Shown one piece after another: positions 25,290-36,793 of a DNA stretch of 64,000 bases. Location: assembly GCA_015178975.1 (NCBI GenBank), contig WHVD01000001.1:186001-250000 (forward strand). Direction: 5' to 3'. Every line of letters starts with the position of its first letter. Position 1 is the stretch's first letter. The notes under the pieces are model-generated. The model worked only from the letters and a program-made list of their open reading frames with translations, searched no databases and was not told the DNA's origin. The position numbers and the translations under genes were made by a program. This stretch comes from Hysterangium stoloniferum. Taxonomy: Eukaryota > Basidiomycota > Agaricomycetes > Hysterangiales > Hysterangiaceae.

Positions 25290-25659
25290 TAGTAAATAGT
25301 AAATATTTGATGATGGCTGTTATCAATGGCAAAAATCAGAAATCACAATGTCACTATTGTACTATTGGTTACAGAACCCACATTAGAGTATCACACCTCA
25401 TTATTTCACATTGTTTCAACTCTTGTTGGTTTCTGTTTAGTAGAAGTTGAGTAGAAATAGTTTGAGGTGTGATACCCATTAAAAGGCTGTTTCACCCTTT
25501 ATTTCTTGCTACTTCCATTTTAATGATAATTGAATGCCATGACCTCAGCAGAGCTGGAAATTTAAACAAGTAGGTGTCAGTCAGTGTATGCAGTAGTTTC
25601 AACTGCACACCTCAATTTTGCCTTCACTCAGCAGGAGCCTAACACAAGCTTGATCCTGA
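25290..25659. other. Spacer between two LTR elements
   Basis: 370 bp without coding signal. TAGTAAATAGTAAATA-type low complexity and TTTGAGGTGTGATACC are visible, but no known family. Confidence 0.4.
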
Positions 25660-25664
25660 GGGTG

Positions 25665-25850
25665 TGTAAGCCTGGTGGCTTATGACATGCCGATTACATT
25701 ATCACAGATGCACATAGTATTATTTTAGATAATCATTTTACTTACTGTCATCACTGTATATCATACTTGCCATTCTCGAGGAATATAATTTGGTCCTATC
25801 AACATCTGGACTGATGCCAATGTAAAGCTGCATTAGACAGCAGCCTTTCA
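25665..25850 (+). repeat. 5' LTR of TRIM-like element
   Basis: 186 bp, same length as the right copy and closely similar throughout, with TG...CA ends. Confidence 0.82.
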
Positions 25851-26519
25851 CTTTTTTTTGATATTGACCTTGCTTTTCTGACAACACAAACACATCACCT
25901 TCAACTTGTTTGGATCCATTTATTTTTCCATCCAACATCCTCATTTGACTCTCCCAACCAAAATTTATCATTGTGCTGATTTCACCTTTGTTCAACACCT
26001 TCAAGTTATCTCACATACATGCCATCATCATTACCATCATTGTCTCAATTAGTAACTGCCATTTTTTAAATGCCTCATAATTATAACTTCAACTTCATGT
26101 CACACTCACAATCACACTCATAGTCACAAACACACTTGCCTCTAGTATCACACTTGCCACAGTCTATTGGTCATACAATGTTATTGTCAAACCAATTGAA
26201 CCATCCCATGCTTGGCTCACCCATGCTGTTTTGCAACATCCATCACAATTGTTACAGTCACCATCACTACCACCATTGTATCGATTTCATCTACTGTGGT
26301 GTTTGTCAAGCTGCAACTCATCTGCTATTTAGGGATTGACATGTCTGCCAACTTGGTTGTTGGGGATACTGTCAATTTTAATCAGGGAGGGGTGTAAGCC
26401 TGGTTCTGCCCTGCACTCCGGACCATTCATTTGGATTCACATATCCACTATTTCTCACTCTTTGCAAACCATGCCTTTATCCAGGTTTTCAGGTTCTGAA
26501 TAGAGAGGAGTGTAAGTCT

Positions 26520-27240
26520 TAAGAACTAAAAACTGACTAAATGTCAGTGGCTGACAGGGACCGATCGGAAGGACTTGGCTTCAGCTTATGTGCTGCACCC
26601 TCGCAAATATCCGTAGGGTGTCCTTAAATTTCGGGCAGGCGAAGACTAATCCTAAAGAGCTCCTCTCGGCGAGATACCGATCGGAACCGAAGGACAAGTC
26701 GAGCGTTGGGCCAAGGGGGTCGGGGCTGGGAGTGGGTGAGCGCACGCAAAGGTGGATGGGGGATTCTTAGTATGAGACTGTTACAGGCGTATGAGGGTAT
26801 TCTGAGTCGAAATTCTGATTGCCTAGTAACTACAACTACAGTGGGTTCATATACAAGTAACAGGCGTCTAGAAAATACTAATGGGGAGAAGGGTGGAAAA
26901 CGGTATTAACAATAAGCTTGACTAGGAACGGGAGGTTTATGATTAGTTCGGAGGCCGATGATAACCGAGAGCAGGATTACGATAAAAGGAAATAGTTCAA
27001 GGACTACAAATATAGATAGACATATATGAAACATAAGATTGAACGGATCAACATAATAAAAGGGGACGTATCAAAGTTTGACCAGACAATATGAGTTATT
27101 TTGACGTGGGCATAAACGGAGTTTGATCTTCACGAAAACATACGTCAGCTTTGGGGCCAATGGTTTCCGAGACAGTGACTTGAAACATTGATAGGTGGCG
27201 ATAACCTTGGGACCGATAGGGTTGCAACACGGTCGTAACA
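26520..27240 (-). repeat. Solo LTR, family A, nested in the TRIM element
   Basis: An approximately 720-bp LTR in minus orientation (its 5' TGTTACGAC end is at 27240). GTCT occurs on both sides (26516-26519 and 27241-27244), the remains of a target duplication. The outer end at 26520 is slightly eroded. It closely matches the copy at 60471-61191. Its insertion is later than the TRIM element that it interrupts. Confidence 0.85.
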
Positions 27241-27460
27241 GTCTGGACAAATAACAACAGTCTTGTTCCAGGTTTCTTTGTCTGTTCATTTTCAGTACCC
27301 TTTCATGACCATACCCCCTCACATGTACTGCATTGTCCGTCATCCCCCCATATCACACACAATTCACCATTTGCCTTTTCACAATTTTTATTCTCACCTT
27401 GAATAGGCCATTCCAATTTTCATACTACTTGGCATGATAAATTTTCAAAATGGGATGGGG

Positions 27461-27646
27461 TGTAAGCCTGGTGGCCTATGACATCCCAATTACATTATCA
27501 CAGATGTGCATAGTACTATTTTAGATAATTGTTTTACTTACTGTCATCACTGTATATTGTACTCACCATTCTCAAGGAATATAGTTTGGTCCTATCAATG
27601 TCTGGACTGATGCCAATGTAAGGCTGCATTAGACAGCAGCCTTTCA
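27461..27646 (+). repeat. 3' LTR of TRIM-like element
   Basis: 186 bp, preceded by the polypurine tract and followed by GGGTG. Confidence 0.82.
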
Positions 27647-27651
27647 GGGTG

Positions 27652-30250
27652 ACCAGCTACCCACTATTTGAGGTGAGTGAGCAATACTCGAGTTACAATG
27701 GTATAATTGCCCAGGCATTTGGCATCAATTATAATTTCACTAAATTAATGTAGCACATAATCACAGATACTGTTGCACCAAAGGCAAGAGGCATTGAAAT
27801 GAGAAGTGAAACAAACAGAGGAAACAAGTCAAAACCAAGAAACAACCCCTGAGCTGTTTGTGAAAACCATTTGTCTTGCTATCCAGATACAAACCAAGAA
27901 ACAAGCCATCAAAATGACACGAAACAATGAGATGTGATACCCCCTACTATATTGCCTCTATTGTACTATTTATGAGGTTATTTCTCATTGGCTGTATTAT
28001 CATTATCCATTATTGGCTCCTGCTGGGACACATTGAGTTTCTAGTATATTTCCATTCTTAGCAGTTTCCTCCATGCAGTTTCGTTCCTCAATATTGATGC
28101 CCATCTCTGGTGTGTTACCTAGACCAAGGTCTTTTGCTTGATTGGTGAGCAAATAGCTGACCAAGTTGCTGGCAAACATTAAAATTCCCACTTACCACTT
28201 CTCTTTTCTTCTGGTGAAGTTTTTCTCGCTGCTCATATTCTTCCAAGGCAGTATTAAAACATTTGTGGTAGGGTCAAGGATGCAAATGACCCAATAATAA
28301 TAGCAAATCCTCCTCTGTAAACAGATTCATTAGCTATGTATGTTAGTATCTTCTCTGTCTTGTATTGTTCATCTTGAAATTCAGTCTCTTCTGTGCAATG
28401 GGTCCTTTACCTAGGCAAAAGTTGCATCTGAAACGGTCCCACTTTTAACCTCAGCGAGGACTGTGGTCTTACGACAGATGTGGTCCAAATCTGGACTAAT
28501 TTATTTATCCATGATATAAAAACACCCAAATTCCTCACATTGTTTGCTTGGAAAGCTTGGATGACATCTGTGTAGAGCGATAACACGGGCTAGGGGAGTC
28601 TAAGTTTGAAAACCTAGCCTGTTGCTCGTGACCATTTTACACTTTCACCCCAAGACTGAGGCTCCAAGACCACACCATGTAATGCCTCAGGTGTTTGCAT
28701 ATGCCAGCATCTACAAGTGGGTCTGGGTCGCCAGATTTGGCATAAAGTGGTGGGCAGCCTTGGCCAGCTTTGCCCCCGTCCCTGCTCCATCTCTGCCGTT
28801 GTCCCGTCATGCCACCGTCACCGTCATTGCCCTGCTATCGTCCCTGCCCTATCCCCGCCACACGTCATCGCACTGCCAGATGGTGTCGCGTGGATGTTGG
28901 AAAGCATCATGGACAACAGTGTCTATTTTTAGAATGACAAAAGGGTGGTCTCCGGAACTTGTGGACACACGGAGATGTAGGGCCACGTCACCTTGTATAA
29001 ATACTAAGAGTCTGTTACTATGTTACCTAGTCGATAATACTTATCCATGACTCCCTAATAATACGGGTCTTGAATTCTAACAGCGGATAGAAGCAACCCA
29101 CTTACCACACTTTTTATGCTTATACCAGGGATCTAAGGGGGACTCCGCAATACCGGTTCTTGGATCCTCACAACCCGACTAGCAGGGGGGATTTGTGGGG
29201 AAATGTGGGGTGTGGAGAGGACATTTACCCGACCATGCTGTACTGTTTCGGCCGTGGAAATCATTTACGCACAGCTGTAGCCCCGGACTCCTGCCCCACT
29301 CCGAGTGCAGCCTCGTAGGAGATTGGCCTGTCCAGTACCCCAATCTAACGTAGTGTCTTATCATTGCCGTTTGTTTCTGTCGGTAAATAGTCGGCGAAAC
29401 ATTCTCTCTCTATATGCTTCCCGAATAAATTTCGACTGCGTTGCATCCTGATGAGGTAAACGACTGAATTGGATATATGTTGCGATCTACCACTGTATTG
29501 TCATGGATCAGCGCCATGGCAGAACCAGTCCCAGAATACAATCTTCCAAACCCCTCGCACCTGTTCAATTATTTCGTTATCTCCTGGGAGTGACGAACTA
29601 CATGGACAGTATGACAACATCGTTTAGCGAAAGCAATGCCAATCTCCTGGAAGAACGTCGTCAGATGTGGGATAAAGCGGTAAAAAGTTAACCGTCCGAC
29701 GACGCTATGTAAGAGGTGTTATCGCTCACGTACGAGGAACACAGTGGAGAACGACGGGGCTAACCATCCGTTATTGTTTGCGATCGCAAGAAGAGGCCAA
29801 AGATTAATTACGATGCATGTCCACCACCTTCCTGCATCGTGAAACCACGGAGAGTAAATCGTAAGCCCGCCCCTCGAACTTTTTAGAATACACCAGTGTC
29901 ATTTCATCGTCCGTGTTCAAGAATTGGTATAGATTGCACGACAACCTCCTGTAGCGGAGGATTCAGAGTTTTGAATACTATTGAAGCCTTATGAATGTAA
30001 ACTCTAAATTGGGGATCTCGCTGATCAACAGAGCTCATAGTAATCGTTCCCGTCCGATTTTTACCATACTAATAAAAAATGAAGTCTCTGCGATGTCAAC
30101 TTGCCAAAGTTGGGGACTAACACATATTAAAACATTGTGATAGAAGTTCTGGCGTACATTCCAGGATTAAAATGGATATTCACATCAGTGATACAGTAGA
30201 ATAGTGCAGTTCAAGGTGATGTAAGGATGTCCGTAAAATGAGGTATAAAC
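27652..30250. other. Gene-poor region with one possible terminal inverted repeat pair
   Basis: No gene could be supported. Minus-strand text at 28200-28560 has protein-like fragments (ESVYRGGFAIIIGSF) that I cannot assign. GAGCGATAACAC (28576-28587) and its reverse complement (29716-29727) could bound a 1.15-kb element, without a clear target duplication. A 62-codon plus-strand ORF at 29503-29691 is unrecognised. The part near 30250 is the 3' flank of the Rab gene. Confidence 0.4.
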
Positions 30251-31351
30251 TCAACACGAGCATCCACCCTCATCGTTGGGTATATCATCGGTTAAGGATA
30301 TATTTCCTGGCATGCCTGGGGTACGTCCCTTGTGAGTAAGAGCCACTGCATTTGGTGGCAGGCTACACTCGCGGACATCAAGGATCTGGAAGTGACGTCA
30401 GAATAACAGGCCATACAATTACAAGCTTGCCAACCTTCTCTACAACCTCGAGAAATGCTTCTCGGACACCTATGTTTGTCTTGGCACTAACTTCCAAGAA
30501 TAAGGACCCTTGGCTCTCTGCAAACTTCCGACCTACGCGACGTTGGCAAATAATGAAAGTGGTTATTCAATTATTATGCGTTAATGAGATGATAAAGACT
30601 TTACCTTCAGCTTCTGAAACAGCTCGGCTAAATTCCTAAGGAGCAGAATAATCAGGGCTATTTGATACGATGCGATGCCTCAATATTATACCTTATCTAA
30701 CTTATTTCCTGGTGCAACAATAGGATATGACTAAAAGATTCGCTTCTGTAGACAATGGCTTACCCACGACCATCTTCACGACCGAACTTGAAACATACGT
30801 TTCTAATTCAGAGAACCAACGTGGGAGGGCCTCAAATGATTCTCGATTTGATACGTCATATACTGCATGCTGTCTGTTGGGGCTTGAGGCGGGAGCGGAG
30901 AGAATCTAAGAACAAACCAAGAATTATACCCTCGGCACCACTTATTTAATCAATTCAGCAAGTAAGAACAAAGTACTTAGTCCGAGGAGAAAGACCGCAC
31001 CGGTAATAAGAAGAAGTTATTGTCCGGAACCGTTCCTGGCCAGCAGTGTCCTGGCCATGAGGCATCGTCATATTTGTGATTTGTCTTCGGACTTGAGAAG
31101 ATAATCCATACCCAAAGACTTAGCTTCACTTTCTTTCCTTTCACATCCATCCTACATACTCGGAAGTCTACACCGATTGTTGCCGAGGTTTCGTCTTCAG
31201 GAAGCCACTGTTCGTCTGTGAATCGCAGCAATAGACTGCTCTTCCCCACGGAAGAGTTTCCTGGATAAAAACATAAGAAAAACACATGTATAAGGCCATG
31301 CGATTATATACCAATAAGCAATAACTTGCAGTTGATGATTTCGGTAGCCAT
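30251..31351 (-). CDS. Rab18-like small GTPase
   Basis: This encodes a Ras-superfamily GTPase of the Rab18 group, which acts in ER, lipid-droplet and Golgi membrane traffic. I traced about nine exons. The protein begins MATEIINCKLLLIG. It has the P-loop GNSSVGKSSLLL, switch I with ATIGVDFRV, the G3 box DTAGQERFRT, RabF-like YYRGAEGIILVYDV, the G4 box GNKLDK and the G5 box EVSAKTN. The C-terminus is hypervariable and ends GGCSC, a CxC signal for double geranylgeranylation. All nucleotide-binding motifs look intact. Rab18 assignment rests on SYYRGAEGIILVYDVSNRES and ELETY. Rab1/8-type relatives are less likely. It is divergently transcribed from the PGRMC-like gene, with 97 bp between start codons. 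Confidence 0.9.
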
Positions 31352-31448
31352 AGTGTGAGAGGAGAAGGGGCAAATGACGTACAGCCCAAGGTGACAAAGC
31401 TTTTACACGCCGGGGGTCGCCGAACCTCACGAGTCAGCTAACACCATC
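31352..31448. promoter_or_regulatory. Shared divergent promoter, Rab18-like / PGRMC-like
   Basis: Only 97 bp separate the two start codons, so both 5' leaders and core promoters must overlap here or extend into the neighbouring first exons. No TATA box is evident. Confidence 0.6.
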
Positions 31449-32196
31449 ATGAGCTTCATCGACGGGTCCTTGTCAACGCCTATCAATACAGCCTTGTTAC
31501 TATTGACTTTATATTATGCTCAAACAATCATATTTCCATCTACATCACGTCCACGTTCAGCAGCTGAAGTGCCAAAATCATACGAGAAAGGCTACTCATG
31601 GATGCCTGCAAACCATCCGCCAACTGTTTTATTTCAGACTTATACTCCCCGTACCCTTGAGCCGTTCAACGGGAAAGATGGCGGAAGAATCTTGTTAGCA
31701 ATTGATGGTATTGTGTTTGACGTTACTACGGGTCGAGGATTTTACGGGCCAGGTGCATGATGAAGCTATCTACCAGTCATGCCAGCTGACACGACCCCTT
31801 TTTTCAGAAGGGATGTATGGCAATTTTGCGGGACGTGACGCCAGCAGAGGAATGGCAAAGCAATCATTTGATGTGGGTATGTAGACACCTTGAAAGGAGT
31901 CGCTGTCGGCCACAGAAGTTCTGTTATTTTAGAGATGCTGACACCTGTCGATCAACCGTTGGACAAGCTTCAAGATTTAGATGCAAGTGAAATGTGAGGT
32001 TTCCCGTATTTCACCGATGGTGTGAATTCTGATGTCGTGATTTCTTCAAGTGAAAATATGCGAGGTAAAGCTTTACTGTATCTGCACCGTTCTCACACCA
32101 TCAGTCCATTAATAAAAATATTATAAAGGCTGGATCGACCATTTTAGCAACAAATATATCAGTTGTGGGAAGCTGGTCGAGAATGATGCAGCATAA
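31449..32196 (+). CDS. PGRMC/Dap1-type membrane haem-binding protein
   Basis: This is a membrane-associated progesterone receptor (MAPR) family protein with a cytochrome b5-like fold. Fungal members such as Dap1 bind haem and support P450 enzymes of sterol synthesis. Five exons are traceable. An N-terminal membrane segment (NTALLLLTLYYAQTIIF) is followed by the b5-like domain GGRILLAIDGIVFDVTTGRG, then FYGPEGMYGNFAGRDASRGM. The second tyrosine of that block corresponds to the haem-ligating tyrosine of PGRMC1, and KYISCGKL matches the conserved C-terminal lysine-tyrosine pair. It ends VENDAA, and the length (about 170-180 residues) fits the family. All splice joins keep the frame and the gene looks intact. 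Confidence 0.92.
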
Positions 32197-33047
32197 GAGA
32201 ATACGTTCTCTGTAAGTAATGATTCTTCACTCATCATAATTTTATTTATTGAATGATTGATGTCTGAAATTATATACCAGTGTGTCGCAATATAACTAGA
32301 TGACCATCCATCCATGCGTGGATATTCTTTAGCTCTGTACACTGATTGATATTATTGCCCATCGTGTAGTATTTTTCAGTCGTGAAGTCTCAGTTCAATT
32401 ATTCTCTTGTTCTACAAAAAATTCGAGATCTCTTCAAGGCTTCAAAAACCCAGATTCGTTCTACGGCGTGTTGATTGTGCTGAGCCGATATAGTGATTAA
32501 TGTCCCTTTCACAGTTTATGTCCCTTTTGACTATCGCCCGGCATTGAAACCAATACTTTATAGGAACAATCAGGGCAAACACTCACCCACACGAGTCGGA
32601 AATGACACAGTATAAAGGAAGAATTGATATATCTGAGAGAATATCATCACGATCATTTCTTAGGTACCGTACGCGTCCGTAGGTTGTCTACGCCAATATA
32701 CACCCCCTGAACAACCACAAACCGATGCATCGATTTAATGACACTGATCTAACTGTTAAATCTTTGGATGCCACTCTGAAGTGTTGCGACAGAATCACTG
32801 CGTTATCCCTGAAAGATTCGATTTGGGTATGGTGTTTCTGAATAGACCCTTCAAGATTGCGTGATAACTAACTTCCTGGGTTCCTCCCGTGCCACGTTGA
32901 CGCAGATCGGCGCATTTTAGGATGTCCCTATCCAAAATAGACCAGTGAAACTGGAAACTGGAGCTCCATGTCAATCACTGCTTGTTCTATATAACAGCAT
33001 GTAGTTTACGGTGTGTATATATTCCTAGTCCTATCATTCCTAATACC
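32197..33047. other. Intergenic, upstream of Atg22-like copy 1
   Basis: 3' flank of the MAPR gene and promoter side of the next gene. AT-rich, with no ORF of known type. Confidence 0.4.
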
Positions 33048-35571
33048 ATGGATCTGGACGAATCTGAGACGACCAGGTCTATGCCCATTGATCAGGCAGC
33101 AATAGCTGATGATGCTCCCGTTGAAGATATCAATTTATCAGAAAAGGGAGAGCCCGAGCCTTCCGCTACTATTGTCAATGATCCTGGGCCCATTGTGACG
33201 AGGAAAGAGCTATGGTCCTACTACCGTTGCGTGATGTTGCTTTGAGTTGTAGCTCATGCAATGCACTAACTCGACTTGCGTTTGTCACAACTTTTTAGTA
33301 TACATAAGCGGAAACAACGTGAATCCAGACCCATTATTGAGCATACATCAGGACTAAAAAATCTTTTTTTATAAATATAAAAGGGCGTAGGACCGCTAAG
33401 TAAGATATTTATCTTCAATAATGATCCCCTCTTTAATGGCCTGTTTAGCATATTCCGTGACACTATTCCAGTCGCTAGCAACGGGCATGGCATACAATGA
33501 GCATCACGGTCCTGGCAGCCCTTGTTATCCATCCATGCCTGCAAGTAGTTGCAAATTACCATGGGGAAACGGAACTAAAAGTGTCAGTTCCGTTATTCTG
33601 ATCGCTAATGGGATCAGCTTTGCAGTTATGACGGCTCTCTTCACCTGCATCGGGAGTGTAGCAGATTACAGCTCTGTTGGACGTTGGCTGCTTCTTATCC
33701 TCACTGTTATTTGCTGGGGAGCACAGTTTGGGAATATCGCCTTGACTTGTATGTCATGAACCGCCTTCCTCATAATTGAATTTTCCAGGCCTGAACGGGT
33801 TCATTGGTTCGTATAGCCCCTCATAAATGGGTTGCGGCCATGGCACTCTATATGATCAGCTTCACCGCGTACAGTGCTACTCTTGTCTTGTATGCTGCTT
33901 TGTTCCCGCGTATAGCACGTAACACACCCCGTGCGAGAGAACTGAAAGAAAAGTACCAAAGCGGAGAACTCACCTCGAAGGAGTATGAGCTCGAAACAGG
34001 ACTCGAAAAGAGCCATATCAGCAATGTCAGCAATGCAAGTCCACACCCGTCCCAGTTACCTTATGCCTGTTGATATACTTCTCTGTAGATCCATATCAAC
34101 GTCGGATACGTCGTAGTGCTACTTCTTAACCTCTGCGTCCTCATGCCGCTGGCGAATAACCCCAAAGCGAAGAACTACATTTTTATTCTGTGTGTAATTT
34201 GAATGAGATACTATTTTATCGCCCATCGTCTTCTGCTTCCAGCATGAACGTCTACTGGTTAATGACAGGCATGTGGTGGTGTATGTATTTTATTTGAACA
34301 TTATAACCACTTCTAAAAGTCACCGCACTACCCAGTCATATTTCAACAACCACGGCCAGGTTCGGATCTTCCCAAAGGTGAAAACTATCTTACAATCGGA
34401 TGGAAACAGGTAAGCCGGCTCACCTGCGTATCCATCCAAAATTTCATTTTGTGAAGATCTGGGTGGCTGTCAAAAGCTATAGAAGACTGCCTTATACCTT
34501 TTTATACCTTATCTCAACTTTTATGCTGGCTGATGTACGTTGTAATCTGTCATTTTAATATTTTGGATGGTACGGTACTGATGCGATAACTTTTTAGGGG
34601 TCAAATACGACCATATCGCTGGTGTCCATATGCCAAAACAATCAATTCCAACTATCTTTTCTCCAGACTACATATCTAGGATTATCGCAAGCATTGACAT
34701 CAACGCTTAGGTGAGTATTTCGGAAGTACCGATAGGTTTTCTATTGCCTTTTCGAGTAGCGCATACGGGTCTTGGTACATTCAAAAGCATTATAAAATCA
34801 GCGCGAAGAAAATGGTGCATTTTTGTCGATTTCAGCAAGCACCACATCTGTCAAATTAATGTTTCAATTCTAGTTTGCCGTCACAAACGTCGTATCGATG
34901 ATACTTGCCTCGTGGGGAATGGTTGGTATATGGACAACGAAAATGGGGTATGCCGCTTGTTAATGGTACCATATGCTTTTTGAAACTTCAATGCTTTTTC
35001 TGAAGGTTTCACAATGTCTGGGAATTCTGGGCATACAATGTAATCTTTGGTCTTCTACAAGCACCAAGCTTCGCCTTTTCGCAGACGATGATGGGTGGTC
35101 AGTGCCATCCGCCTCCGTCATCTGGTTATCTGACACTCACGTCAGAGCTTACTCCGCCTGGATTCGACAACATGGTACAACTATGACATGCATCGTTATC
35201 CATATCATCACTCAAGGCATTACCAGTTCTTTGGCCTCTTTGGCTTGTCAAACCGGGCATCTAGTATGATCGGGCCTAATGTCGTACAGGCCATCATTGA
35301 TAGGACTCGTGAGTTCTAATTTATGATCGCCCCATGTTTCTCCAAACTCTCGATGCCCCTTTGTCATTTCTGTTTATCGCGCATCTCTATTCTGTCAGAC
35401 AACAATTGGCATGGATTCACATTTCCCTTCGCCCTCTGTACCATTGCGTCGCTTATTCTATGGTTTGGTGTCGATGTCCAACAAGGGAGAAGAGATGCAA
35501 TTAAATTTTCTAATGAAGAAAGGAAAGTATCGGCGGCGGCGGCTAGAGGAGACTCTGAGAAGAACATTTAG
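33048..35571 (+). CDS. Atg22-family transporter, copy 1
   Basis: A multipass protein of the vacuole-effluxer Atg22 family (MFS fold). Yeast Atg22 exports amino acids from the vacuole after autophagic breakdown. About 16 small exons were traced. The hydrophilic N-terminus leads into GPIVTRKELWSYY, followed by LPWGNGTKSVSSVILIANG, FPRIARNTPRARELKEKY, FQQPRPGSDLPKGENYLTIG, FDNMFFGLFGLSNRASSMIG and the C-terminal FGVDVQQGRRDAIKF block. It ends in a Ser/Ala-rich tail. The intron after SNVSN uses a GC donor (AAT/GCAAGT). No lesion was needed to follow the frame. It is a tandem paralogue of the gene at 37.9-40.8 kb, similar along its whole length. Cellular substrate is not known. Confidence 0.85.
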
Positions 35572-36375
35572 AGTTGTTGTTGGGTATCCAGTATGCAATC
35601 GTGCCTCATATTTGGGCTCTTCATCCGCTTGTCTCCTCAGCCCTCTCGTCTCATTTGCCTGTGGAATTTGAATTATCTCATAGATTGTCTTTGTCTTGTC
35701 CTGTTTCGTAGAATGGCAAAACAAATGATGTTGCATACCGACACGCCCAGAGTCGGTACCCCCGCCACTTATTTACATTTTACCCACGCACCTAACAATT
35801 AATCTCATTAATCTCAAGTATTGACGTACCTCTTCAAGTCGATTTAACGCAGGACTAGATGTTTAACACTTAATTGCCGTCGAGTCGTACTAGAATTTAA
35901 ATTCCTTCTGGTGCTAAGTTGCAAATCCCACACTTACAACGTGAAACGTTCAATATTCTTCATGCTCGCTGCTCCTCCCCTAATATAGTCAAAAACGCAC
36001 AGTGAAAGGCCATAATGTTTACAAGATCTATGCAAGCAGATTTGGTGGGCAGGAATTTCGTGGTATTCGGGGGTGTGTAAGTCTGAGAGAGATTAGTCAT
36101 AGCAGCCAGCCAATTTGGTGTGACACAATGTGCTAACTTGAGAAGTGAGAGAAGCATGGGAGGTGATAATGGAGCGGTGATGTTTGTGGTCAAGTGATAA
36201 TTGACGTCACGAATATGTTTTGTAACGAGTTTTATGCCGAGAGACGCGTACATCGCAATATCTGGAGTGAAGTCTTATCCTTCAACATAAAAACATATCT
36301 TTGGAGACCATTCGATCTATAACATTGTTAGCACTTCAGAATACCGCGAGAACTTTGTATAAGACATGCGTTGCG
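35572..36375. other. Intergenic, between Atg22-like paralogues (left part)
   Basis: No recognised gene. The minus-strand 97-codon ORF at 35960-36253 has no family resemblance. Confidence 0.4.
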
Positions 36376-36793
36376 ATAAGTGATCACCCAGTGAGGCGGC
36401 AAGCTAGGCACTAGTCACGTTCATTGCACGTGACCCGACGCGTTATTCAACGTATATCTGTCCCTCCCGCATATAATCCCTTTTACACTCACATATCATG
36501 CCCGACCCCGAGTTATCTTTCTCATCTATGTTCTTCTTTTTGAGAGCCCAGTTAACAACAGGGGGATTATCAAAAGCAGTTATATCTTCCATCACCTTTG
36601 GATTTTGATAGTCCCCCTGTTGTTAGCTGGGCCCGCCAAAGAGGGACACTGATGGCAGAGGAAACTTGGTGTTGGACATAATATATGAGTGTAAAAGTGA
36701 TTATAAGTGGGAGGGACAGGGATGCGTTGAATAATGCGTCGTGTCACATGCAATGAATGTGACTAGTGCCTAGCCTGCCGTGATCTCTGTCCC
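36376..36793. repeat. Large imperfect inverted repeat (foldback)
   Basis: Two arms of about 200 bp (about 36376-36575 and 36603-36793) are reverse complements with scattered mismatches. They are separated by a loop of about 27 bp. Matching pairs include GCTAGGCACTAGTCAC with GTGACTAGTGCCTAGC, CTGTCCCTCCC with GGGAGGGACAG, TTTTACACTCA with TGAGTGTAAAA, and AACAACAGGGGGA with its complement at the inner ends. It sits midway between the tandem Atg22-like genes. It could be a foldback transposon or an inverted duplication of a promoter-like segment. Confidence 0.88.

Larger units (their letters stand above)
25665..27646 (+). mobile_element. TRIM-like non-coding LTR element
   Basis: Two 186-bp direct repeats (25665-25850 and 27461-27646), each TGTAAGCCTGG...CAGCCTTTCA, bound an internal region. 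The whole is flanked by the 5-bp duplication GGGTG (25660-25664 and 27647-27651). A purine tract (AAAATGGGATGGGG, ending at 27460) precedes the right LTR as a polypurine tract should. After removing the nested family A solo LTR, the internal region is only about 0.9 kb with no recognisable protein. This fits a terminal-repeat retrotransposon in miniature that depends on another element's enzymes. No canonical tRNA primer-binding site was recognised. The two repeats differ at several positions, so it is not recent. Confidence 0.82.

Noticed and set aside
28622-29050. 142-codon ORF in the gene-poor stretch
   Set aside because: Composition is low-complexity (PSLPLSRHATVTVIALLSSL) with a competing frame, and no domain was recognised.
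36060-36075. GGGGGTGTGTAAGTCTG resembling the TRIM LTR start
   Set aside because: The match stops after about a dozen bases and no CAGCCTTTCA end follows.
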